Assembly: GCA_025917655.1 (NCBI GenBank)
Contig: CP084615.1
Location: 124,001 to 188,000 of the forward strand
Direction: 5' to 3'
Origin: Chlorella sorokiniana
Lineage: Eukaryota; Chlorophyta; Trebouxiophyceae; Chlorellales; Chlorellaceae
DNA: 64,000 nt
Shown one piece after another: positions 22,534 through 31,834 of this stretch; position 1 is the first letter of the stretch, and each line of letters opens with the position of its first letter. Under the pieces are notes generated by a model that searched no databases, was not told the DNA's origin, and saw only the letters and a program-made list of their open reading frames with translations. A program made the position numbers and the translations under genes.

Positions 22534-23725
22534 GTTATCTGCTGCTGCTCACGGTAGGGGCGGTCCGGCACAGATCGGAATAAGACCGCATAAAACAGCG
22601 GGCCAGTAGCGGCAGCTGCCTTTCGAACGTTGCTGCGTACTACTGTACTGCGGCGCTGCATGACGCCGCTCGCTGCTGCAGTGCCCACTAGCTCCGGTAC
22701 AACATCTAAGCATCGTAGGCGGGCGGGCGGGCAGGGTTGTAAGCACCGGCGCAAGCCGGGGATCGGGCGCAGAGGGCGGCAGGGGAGCGGAGGGCGCCTG
22801 GGAGCACACCCAAAGCGCCGCTAGCGAAGCAAGAGACACAGGAAGGCGGGGAGGCAGGGCGCCGGTTACACATGTGGGCACCATCGCACGCCACCGCAGG
22901 GCCGCCAAGACGGGTCAGAATGGGGATCGAAAGGGGAAGGCGGGGCCCCGCAGCAAGGCAGCAACAGGCCGCCGACAGACATGCGACGCAGCCCGCCCGG
23001 CACAGTAGCCGGGAGGCGGCCGGACAGGCGGGCGGAAACGACACAGGGCAGGCGGGGACACCGAAGCGCCACGCAGCGGGTCGGGCATGAGAGTAGCGAG
23101 AGGGGGCCAACCGGTAAGGAACGAGATGGGGACGAGGGGCGGGGCCGCCCGCATGCCCAGCAGGGCGGGCGGGGCACACAGGCCGGTGCCGGGCGCTAGG
23201 CATCATGGTGTGGGGGAGGCCGCAACTGCGGGCGGCCATTTTCTGTGAAAAAGAAAGGGTGTGTGGCGGGGATGCGGCCAAGCCAAGGGGCAGGCGCCAG
23301 GTCCAGGGCATGAAAATCAGCAAGGGGGACTAGAACGCACCGACCGCCGAGCGGCAGGCGGCGGGGAGGGGGCCTGTGGGGGCTGAGGCAGCGGCGCCGG
23401 GGCGCTGCCGGCTCGCGGGGCGGGGGGCTCCTGGCTGGCGGCGGCCGAAGCCGCCGCGCCAGGGGGCTCAGGAGGCTGGGGCTGCCGCAGGAAGCCGTCA
23501 AGCGAGCGCTGGACGAGGCGGGGCTGCTGCTGCTGAGGCTGCTGCTGCTCGCGCAGGCGCCGCAGCGCCGCCGCCGCCAGAGAACGCCGGCCACGGTCCA
23601 TGGCTTCGACAGCCGCCAGGCAGACCACCCCCACACCCCGGCGTTTTCGCCATTTTTTTTTTCATGGCGAAAAAGGGCGACATGTTACATATAATAATGT
23701 AAACTGCAGAATGGGCACATGTTGC
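22534..23725. other. GC-rich spacer between inverted arms; possible minus-strand ORF
   Basis: Very GC-rich DNA with no recognisable conserved gene. The best candidate is a minus-strand ORF at 23317-23601 starting MDRGRRSLAAAALRRLREQQ. It contains VQRSLDGFLRQ, which resembles a PCNA-interacting (PIP-box) motif with a weak last position, then Pro/Ala-rich sequence to the stop. No splice partners or homology are evident, so a real gene is only possible. Confidence 0.3.
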
Positions 23726-23797
23726 GACTCCATAGCTCAGTGGTAGAGCGTATGCTTAACACGCATAAGGCCGGAGGATCGAAACCTTCTGGAGTCA
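23726..23797 (+). tRNA. tRNA-Val (anticodon AAC)
   Basis: A 72-nt cloverleaf without intron. The acceptor stem is GACTCCA/TGGAGTC with discriminator A, and the D arm is GCTCAGTGGTAGAGC. The anticodon stem TATGC/GCATA encloses loop TTAACAC, giving anticodon AAC. The T arm GGAGG/CCTTC has loop ATCGAAA. Box A (TAGCTCAGTGG) and box B (GGATCGAAACC) fit Pol III consensus. Confidence 0.93.
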
Positions 23798-23800
23798 CGC

Positions 23801-23804
23801 TTTT
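23801..23804 (+). terminator. Pol III T-run after tRNA-Val
   Basis: TTTT starting three bases after the tRNA end. Confidence 0.7.
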
Positions 23805-23988
23805 GTATTTGACGGATCCATACGTGGTGCGAAGAAGAATGAACAGGCAGTATGAAGGGAAAGGGCGTGCCTGCTGCTGCCCTCCAAAGGTATGGTAGGG
23901 TTGCAACGACCCCATTGCTCCGACCAGCCCCGCATGCCGGCACTCATCCCCCTTCTTCGCAACCCCGTGTGGGGTTGCGAGGGGGTTG

Positions 23989-24935
23989 TGCCCTCGCCCT
24001 GGCACACAGCAACAATTCCCTCCTTAACTTAATACTTAATAGACTTATTAGTGCGCCACGATCCTCTCCCCCTCCCTCTCCACCACCTCACCCCGTCCGC
24101 CATCCTCCACGCCTCACCGTCCGCCACCCCCCCACCGCCACCGTGCCTTGCCTTGCCTTGGGCCTCAGCCTTCTCCTATAAACAATAATATACAGTATAA
24201 TAAAAGAAGAAACAGTATAATAAAATGAACTGGCGGCTCCAATGATAACTACAAAAGCAAAACACTACGGCACTGGGGATTCCCGTGTGATCCCTCAACA
24301 CAGTACTAATCCAGCCCAATCCAGCTTAACTTCGGAGTTCTGATGGGATCCGGTGTGTTCTGGATGGTATGACCGTAGCATACCCTTCAGCTAATTACAA
24401 CAAATATATCACTCAAACACGTTTTTCGAAGCGAAAAAAATGCGCAATGCTGTGCTGCTCTTGCGCCATCAGCAGAAAGCAAAACCAAACATACACATGG
24501 GCTCATGTCGCAACCAAGGTCCCCGGGGACAGTGGACCACCAACCAGAGGAAGGAGGCCGCCCCTAGCAGTGTGGCCCCACAAAACTGCGGCCGCGACAC
24601 CGAGGCGTTACACAAACAAGCATGGATATGCATGGGGCGCAATGCTCCTAATACACCAACGCATCAGCTGTTGAGTTCCAGTAGCCATTCTCAAGCTGCA
24701 GCTGCCCGACACAGCCGCTGGGCGAGCGCGCACCACAAAGCAAGTGCCCGCCAGCCAGTGCCCAAACACCCTCACGCCTCCTCCGGCGCAGGGAAGGCCT
24801 TGCTCAGCGCAGCCGGCAACTCGGCATGCTGCACGCCCGGCAGCCCGAAAAACGGGTGCGATAGCGCCTCCCGCGCAAGCAGCCCAGAGTTGTATGGCAG
24901 CACGTGGCTCTTCAGCCTGCACAGGAACGAAGGCC
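23989..24935 (-). repeat. right arm of ~0.95-kb inverted duplication
   Basis: Reverse complement of 21415-22359. This arm is probably the original, because its exon copy is intact and continuous with the rest of kinase A, while the left arm carries only the terminal exon. The break in homology at 24935 lies within the preceding kinase intron; the other break, at 23989, lies beyond the 5S 5' flanking DNA of the spacer side. Confidence 0.92.
24262..24381 (-). rRNA. 5S rRNA (second copy)
   Basis: The same 120-nt sequence as the copy at 21968-22087, on the opposite strand. A four-base T run (transcript sense) follows at 24259-24262. It lies downstream of the kinase A stop in the same orientation. 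Confidence 0.95.
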
Positions 24936-27900
24936 ATCGGGCTTGGTGAAACGTCATGGGCAAAAGGAACACGCGGGGGCCCAGCCAACTGCATGCTGAA
25001 AGTTGACCTTCCAGCTGCTGCCAGCCAAACCAAACAAGTCGCAGCCCAGGTTGCCTGATATGCCAGCGGCGGAACCAATGCTGCCATTTGCGCCGCCCAA
25101 ACGTCTTGTCGCCGGCCTCGCCCTCTGCCGTCCGCACGCGCAACTTGACGCCTGCAGTGGACGGCAGCGCCACTGTCTTATAAGCATGACAGCTGGTGGT
25201 GCGTGCTGGACTGCGTCCCGCTGCCGCCTGCCGACCATACAGCTGGGCAGCTACGAGGCAGCTACAAACGCAGCAAAGCGGGAGGCGTACCCGTCACATG
25301 GTGCACCAGGGAGCAGAAGGCAGCCACCAGGTCCTCGTCCTCCTCCGGCCAGCACCTGCGCCCAAGCGAATGTGGCGGCGGCAGTGACAGCAAGCAAAGC
25401 CGGCCGCGCCTAGCGCTTGGCCAGGCAGGGGCATTGGTGGCAGCGAGCAGATGCCGGGCAGCTGCCAGCCCCACCTGTCGTCCAGTGCCAGCGCCATGCC
25501 CAAGCACAGGTGGAACACGTCGCCCTTGCGGTGCCAGAAGTGCCTGCGTGAGGACGGCGGCAGCCGCTGGTGGCACGGCCGCACTTGGCAACCAGGATGC
25601 GGCTGCGGCAGCGCCACTGCCAGTCACGACAGTGCAACAACGCCTGTGGCTGGCCCGAGAGCTGCACAAAGCCCCAAGGCTTGCTGCAGCCCATGTGGCT
25701 GGCTGGAGAGCTGCACAGAGCCCGAGGCGCGCGGGTGCCCACCTGTACATCGTCTCAATGGGGCTCTTCTTCTTCCGCCGCCCCTTCTTCTTGGCTGCAG
25801 CACGGTGGGAGACAACGCATGCCAGCTGAGCGAGGAGCAGGCCCAGCAGCAGAGCTCCCAGCAGCAGGGCAGCCCGGCGAGCGCCAGCGCAGCAGCCGGC
25901 AGCGCAGCTCACGCAGCGCAGCTGCCCACCGCGCCGCTCCTCCGTCACCGCGATCTCGGCCTGCTTGTAGCCGGGCTCCTGGAAGGCGGTCAGGCGGATG
26001 GGCTGCCAGTCCGACCCCAGCGCCGCATCATCCTCGGCAGCAACGCCGCCAACGCTGGAGGAAGGGGCTGGCGAGGCACGGCCGCCAGGGCCGCCGCCAC
26101 GGCCGGCGGCGGAGGAGACGGCGGAGGTGAGCGCCTTGACGGGCTTCCAGGCGGGCTTCACAATCACAGTGATCTGCGGGCACACACAAGAAACGGCAGA
26201 TGGAGGGCAGCGAGCGGACGTCGGCAACGAGCGGCGATGGGCGCACGGCGGGGCGTGCACACACGGCACAAACAGCTTGGCAGCATGTTTTCCACTTCAG
26301 AGAGCGCAGCGCCCACTGCCATGCCGTTGCGGCACGCTCTGTTCCTCCTTTACGCACGCAACAAGGAACAAAACAAGCATCTGCCAACATCCACCAAGTG
26401 CCACCACCACCACCACCACCCCTTCCCGGCTCACCCGGCTCTTGCCGGGCAGGTTGAGCCACCTGCGCAGCTTGGACGTGCGGCTCTGGTCCTTGGTCAC
26501 GTCGCTGGGCTCAAACTCGATGCTGGCCGGCTGCAAGCGGGCACGGCGAAAGGGGGAGGGCGTAACCGTGCGCCTCAGCGGCGGCGGCAGGCGCAGAGGG
26601 GAGGGGAGCAGCCAGGGCGCCCCCTTCGGCCCCCCCCCACCCCTCCTGCCCGTGGCCCCCGCCCCGTGGCCCCCACCCCAGAGGCTCACGCTGTGGTCGT
26701 TGCCAAAGCGGATGCGCTCGCGCTGCCCAAACTTTTCCTGCAGCCGCTCCACCACCTCCTGCAGGGCGCCAGCGGGGCAGGCAACACAGGGACGCGAGGG
26801 TGGTCACACAGCTGCTGGACGCGGGGGCTGGCTGCGGGGCTCTCCGGTGCGACGCAGCGAGGGCCAGCACGGTCGCAGGGGCAGGGCGTGCCAGGGCAGC
26901 AGCGGCGGCGGCGGTCGAGCAGCAACAAAGCCTGTGCCGGGTGACGAGGCAGCAGCCGCTCGCACCTGCGCCTCGCTGCCGCCTGCAGCTGCGGCCAGCT
27001 TGGCGCTGAACTTGGCCACGCCAAAATCTATGATCTTGAACTGGGGCAAGGGCAGGAAAATCAAGGGGAGAGAGTGAGCTGGGCTGGATAGAGGCGAGTG
27101 AGGCATCAGGCGCGCTGTAGACACGAGCAATGGCCCTGCCCCCTCTCCCCCGCCTTAGTTCCTCACCTCCAGCTCAGGGCCCAGCGGCAGCCGCGATCCG
27201 TCGGCGTTGCAGCTGTACCCCTTGTACCTCAGCGCCTCCTCCTTCGCCTTCTCGCCCAGCTCCGGCGGCAGCCGCTCCCAAATCCTGCGTGGGGCGGTGG
27301 TGAGGCGGGACAGGGTGACTGGGAGGACGCGAACGGTGCCCCCTGCGCCCTCGCCCGCACAAAAGTGCGCACACGCGCTCACACCAAGGCAAGAGGCAAG
27401 ACAAGAGGCGGCCTGGCTCACCGCGGGTAGTGCTCCATGATGTTGCGCATGCCCAGGTCGGCGTGGTGGAAGCCGAGCTTGCGCTGGGATCGGTCCAGGG
27501 CGGAAAATACCTGGGACAGGGGAGGGACGAGGTTAGGGTGAGCGGTTGGTCTAGCGACCAGCGCAGGCAGCGGTGCCCCTGTTCTGCTCTCCCAGCACTC
27601 CCCACCCTGCCCACCTGGAACAGCATCTCCCGCACGTAGTGGATGTTGTGGAACTCGGGGGTGTCGATGCGCTTGTACACCTCCCAGCCTGGCAGCAAGG
27701 GAACGATTGGCAGGCAGCAAATCGTCAAGCGTCAGAGCCAGCAGGCCTGCCGTCGCCCCTACGAGTCCGTCAAGGCAGCGCGTAGCGGGCAGAGCCCTGC
27801 TCACGTTCCGGTGCGCTGTACGTCTCTAACAACCACTCAGCTGAGGGCAGGACACCCATGCACGGCAATCCCAAGCATGGCACCACCCGCCACTGTCATC

Positions 27901-29322
27901 ACCAGAACCCCGCGACCTCCACCCCCCGTGCAGCTCCTCCATCCCCATCCCGCTGAAAAGAAAGAAGAACGAAAAGAAAGAGAGCGAGAGAGGAGAAAGG
28001 AACCCACCGTGCAGCTCCTCCATCAGCATGCCGCTGAAGGCGCCCTGGGAGCCCTTGCGCGTCACCAGGCAGTCGCACACCTTCATGAACCCCGGCACCG
28101 CGCCGCCGGGCTCCTGCAGCGCGGCCCGTAGCTGCACCAGGGAAGGACGTGTGTGGATGTGAAGGGTGGGCTGGGGCGCACTTGCTAGTGCCACGGTTCC
28201 GCGGGTCAGAGCAACACTCAGCAACACGGTGAGAAGGTGCTGCTAGCTTCTCCACATGCCCTCGTTGGCAGATTGTATCAGCGGGCACTGGGTCCCACCT
28301 GGGTGCCAATCTCCCATTCGCGATCCATGCCAATCCACAGCTGGAAGGAGGGGGGGGGGGATGGCGGCGCGGGGCAAGCTTGCCAAATGCTTCTAAGCAA
28401 TGCATCAAAGGCCTGCCAAAAACCCATGTATCAAGGTGCCTGCCGGCCCCCGCCGCTGCCTGCGGCCCCTCATGCGCTTGCTGCCTCAGCTTGACAGGCT
28501 GGCACGGGACAGTGCACTCAGGACCCTTGCCCCCTCAGCAGCGGTTTCTCAGCGCCCTGCCCCACAACAACAACAACGAGGAGGCACAGGCAGATGGCCG
28601 GGATTGCGGGACGCACCACATTGTTGTTCAGCATCTTGCTGCCGAGGTCGCCGTGGTTGATCTTGATCACCTTGCCCGTGGGGGTACCATCATCTCGCGC
28701 CAGCTGGAACACCTTGGCCTGGCGGCAAGGGGCAGCACAGACACGCTGGTCTCCGAAACACGAGAGCAGCCGGCGTGACGTGACCCTGGAGATGCAGGCC
28801 GCCGTCTGGCGACGTTTGCGGCTGCGGGCCAGCACCCACCTGCACACCCGCTCCCAAGAACTTGCCCAGCCGCACGCCGGGCCACAGCTGCGCCCCCTCC
28901 TTCATCGTATACTCAGCCGGCATGAGCAGGGCGTAAACAGCTGTCTCATCCTCGTCCTCCAGGTGCTCAACCAGGGTCTTGTGATGGGCCGCTGCGGGGG
29001 TGCACGAGGCGCAGCAGCTCGGGAAAGCGGCGGCAGCGGCTCGGGCGGCACCGGCGGCGGCAGCTGGCACCAGCCATGCGGCCCTGGCGCCCGGTCGAGC
29101 GCCGAGATTGTTGTGATCACGGCGTGCATATGGAGAACAAAGGCAAAGAGCTGCCGAGTTGAGCTCTGGCAGTGCCTCCAAGACACAAAGGGGTTCTCCC
29201 TTGACAGCTTGCGGGGTGGTACAAACAGCCTCTTAATGTCAACCAAGCTTACCGCTGCTTGACGGAGACACTTTTGCGGTGCTGGGTGCCTCCAGCGCTG
29301 GTGGGGCTTCGACATCTGCCAT
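24772..29322 (-). CDS. atypical protein-kinase-like protein, paralog A
   Basis: Exon 1 (29322 to ~29252) is MADVEAPPALEAPSTAKVS. Exon 2 (~28991-28842) has LVEHLEDEDETAVYALLMP and a glycine loop LGKFLGAGVQ, continuing AKVFQLARDDGTPTGKVIKI, where K is the likely ATP lysine. Then come WIGMDREWEIGTQ, PGFMKVCDCLV, WEVYKRIDTPEFHNIHYV, and FHHADLGMRNIMEHYP (catalytic loop HxDLxxxN, Asp near residue 205, about 27513-27421). After these are CNADGSRLPLGPELE, KIIDFGVAKF (DFG, ~27042-26966), a C-lobe with SKLRRWLNLPGKSR, a Leu-rich hydrophobic stretch LLLGALLLGLLLAQLACVV, KKSPIETMYR, FWHRKGDVFHLCLGMALALD, VWPEEDEDLVAAF, and finally YNSGLLAREALSHPFF (subdomain XI) with the stop at 24772. About 15 exons. 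The kinase fold is well supported; the family is not one I can name. HADLG replaces the usual HRDLK, so it is non-RD and atypical. Confidence 0.75.
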
Positions 29323-30166
29323 CTCCGCGCTTGTGCTCTCTGGAGTGGTTTGAAACTACGTTCAGAAGGCACTGAACGAGATCTGGTCGTCTGAAAGCAT
29401 GCCCGTCGCTCGATGACGTCAACTGGCGGGGTGGTGTCTGTTGGCTCAGCCGCAGTGCTGGCATCATCCCTCCCCCTGAGCTATTTCCTCAAGCGTTGTG
29501 CGGAGGCCCAAGCTGCAGAATCTCGGCTGAGACACCGGAAGGTCAGGCGGCTGGGGGGTCCTGGTCCGCCGCCCTGCCTGGCGGCTACCAGCGGCTGTGC
29601 AGATGAATGGCAGCCCGGGTGGAAGCGCACTGTAGAGGGAGATTAGCGAAACAAAGCCATACATGGCATTAATCGTGGCCTGACCGACCCCAATCATGCT
29701 CCTCATCCTTCCCAGCGCTGTCCTACCATGGCTCTGCAGCCTGCACATCGGGCATGCGCATCGTCACGGATTCATGCCGCTTCTCACACGAAATTGAGTT
29801 TCATTTCAAGTTGACACTCGGCTGTTACCGCACATTACTTGATTGTGGAACTTCAACTCCATGGCCAATGAGGCCCTGTTACAGCCACCGTTATCTTACT
29901 GCCCCGGCCAGGCAGGCCTCCCCCGCCTGCCTGCGACGGCTGGGGCATCTGTGCCGTACATGAACCGTGCCAGCAATTGCTGCCTCTTTTGTTGACGCAT
30001 TAAGAGTTCCACGTCGTGATTTGCTGTGTGCAGTGGTCAAGGGAGGCCCGGGAAAGGCCGCTAGGGCGCGCAAGCTGGCGCGCCAGGCCCTCGCCCCGCT
30101 AATTTTGCGGGCTGATCCCGCCCTAAGAGGCTTTTAAACGGCTCAAAAATCGACTGAAACTCGGCA
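29323..30166. other. intergenic region with a possible small plus-strand exon
   Basis: An ATG-started ORF at 29413-29646 (MTSTGGVVSVGSAAVLASS, then LPLSYFLKRCAEAQAAESRL) has one hydrophobic segment and a potential donor (ccggaag|gtcagg) after RLRHRK. It lies 90 bases from the kinase A start, divergently, so a shared promoter is possible. No downstream exon could be fixed. The rest of the region is less GC-rich and shows nothing recognisable. Confidence 0.35.
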
Positions 30167-31301
30167 ATGGGGTGCAGCGGCAGGTGGGCAGCGGCTGCCT
30201 TCGCCGCCGCTCTGTGCTGCTCGCTGACGTCACCTGGTGAAGCGCCGCACACACGCGGACCCGCACTTCTTCTTTCCAACCCGCATCTCCTTGCCACTAT
30301 GTTGGTGCAGCCGCATTGCCGATGCGGACGCTCTTGCCAGTGGCGGCAGCTGCCCGGGCGCCAGCGCACTGCACTGGGCGGCGTGGCGGGGCGACGCCGC
30401 TCGGCTTTCGGTGCTGCTGGGCCCGGGCAGTGTTGATCCGGGACCGCTGAGTCCAAGGGACCACCTCGGCAGGACACCCCTGTGCCTTGCGGCGAGGGGA
30501 ACAAGCCTGGGGTGCTTGCAACTCCTCCTGGCGGCAGGAGCTGAGAGGGACACCTCTGACGGCGAGGGCCTGACGCCGCTGCACGCAGCGGCGTCCGCAG
30601 GCAGCGCGCGCTGCGTGGCAGCGCTGCTCCGCGCAGGCGCCCCTCTCGCCGCCGAAGACAAGCGTGGCCGCACGGCACTGCACCAGGCCGCCCTGCGGGG
30701 TCACGCCGCCTGCGTGGCAGAGCTGCTGGCCGCCGCTGCCCGTCGGCCAGACGACGGCAGCCTTGTGCACCGGCAGGATGCCGATGGCTTCAACCCGCTG
30801 CAGCTGGCAGAGCGGCACTTGCAGCGAGAGCGGCAGGCAGAGGAGCTGGCGCCCTACCAGCAGCCAGCTGGCCGGCTGCACGACGCGCAGCAGACGGTGC
30901 GCCTGCTCCGAGCTGCAGCAGCACACGCGGCAGCCCGCCTGCAGCAGCACACGCGGCAGCCCGCCTGCAGCCGCCTGCGAGCGGCGAAGCCTCTGCAGAT
31001 GGGATTGAAAAAGCGCCAACAGAGGCTGGGTGGCGCGAAATGCGCGCAGCAGCGGGCGCAGCACCAGCAGCAGCGAGGATTACGGCATTGCAGCAGCGCG
31101 CAACCCGGGGGCCTTGCCTCGCGTGAGGGAAGGCAGCCCCAACGTCAGCAGCCGGCATGCGGCAGAGAAGCACCAACTCTGCACCGCAACGCAGGCTGTG
31201 GAGTGTGCCTTGCTGGCGTGGCAGCGAAGCGCCTGAACCCGCGGGCAGCAGCACGGCGCTGTGTTTACAACGGACCACAGCGCGCCGTGCAGCTGCGCTA
31301 G
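30167..31301 (+). CDS. ankyrin-repeat protein
   Basis: About four ankyrin repeats are visible: ASALHWAAWRGDAARLSVLL, GRTPLCLAARGTSLGCLQLL, GLTPLHAAASAGSARCVAAL, GRTALHQAALRGHAACVAEL, and a degenerate FNPLQLAERHL. A first exon at 30167 (MGCSGRWAAAAFAAALCC) could be joined by an intron ending near 30312, but the phase does not fit the best donor, so the 5' end is uncertain. A 26-base exact tandem duplication at 30915-30966 sits in the coding region. Past it the open frame runs to 31301. Reading as if the unit were single gives a more protein-like tail (SGEASADGIEKAPTEAGW) ending at 31126. Partner and function are unknown. Confidence 0.65.
30915..30966 (+). repeat. 26-bp tandem duplication in ankyrin ORF
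   Basis: Two exact adjacent copies of a 26-base unit. Because 26 is not a multiple of three, it changes the reading frame after the ankyrin repeats. Confidence 0.9.
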
Positions 31302-31834
31302 GAAAGGTCCAGCTCACATATGTTGAAAAGTGCAACAGCTTCTTGATAAAAAATGGACAGGGATTGTTCTCTCGTGAAGAACCGCAGCTAGCCGCAGAAA
31401 CTTCTTGCGCCACTTGCAAGGCAGTGGTTGGAGGTGCGTACAGAGGGGCAGGCGCAGGCAGGCGGAGCAGCCGCGCTGCAGTCAGAGAAGGGGACAGCGG
31501 TCAAGGCAGGTGGGGTTTGCTGGGAACACGTTTCTGAGGGGCGAGCGGCATGAAATTTTTTTGCAGCGGCGTAGGCGTCGGGAACGGCCGCTTTATCGAT
31601 GGGAACAAGGGTGAAGGAGCAAGTATCAGACGTGCTATTGAAAAGCAAAAGGAGGAGTTGAGTTTGCAGACAGGGTCTGCCAGGCCGGGCGGCGCTGCGG
31701 CGCTTCAACTGCGCAAAAGACTGCAGGCGCTACTTCAGAGCAAGCAATGGACGGGGAGCAGCGCCAGGGTCGCCTGCTGTCGCCAACACTGAGGGGCGCA
31801 CCGCTGCCATGGCGGTTTAGTGGGGCTGCCGCCG
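31302..31834. other. intergenic region
   Basis: Between the convergent 3' ends of the ankyrin gene and kinase B. No conserved exon is seen; it probably holds both 3' UTRs. Confidence 0.4.

Noticed and set aside
22706-23323. Minus-strand ORF of ~205 codons between the inverted arms
   Set aside because: Cys/Pro/Ala/Arg-rich composition typical of open frames in GC-rich noncoding DNA, with no conserved block.
21415-24935. Terminal-repeat element carrying 5S sequence (Cassandra-like TRIM)
   Set aside because: Such elements have direct terminal repeats with primer-binding and polypurine sites. Here the arms are inverted and one contains the genuine last exon of a host gene, so a segmental inverted duplication explains it better.
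25451-26944. Plus-strand ORF of ~497 codons opposite kinase A
   Set aside because: It is the shadow of kinase A exons and introns on the other strand; the minus strand has conserved kinase blocks with good splice sites.
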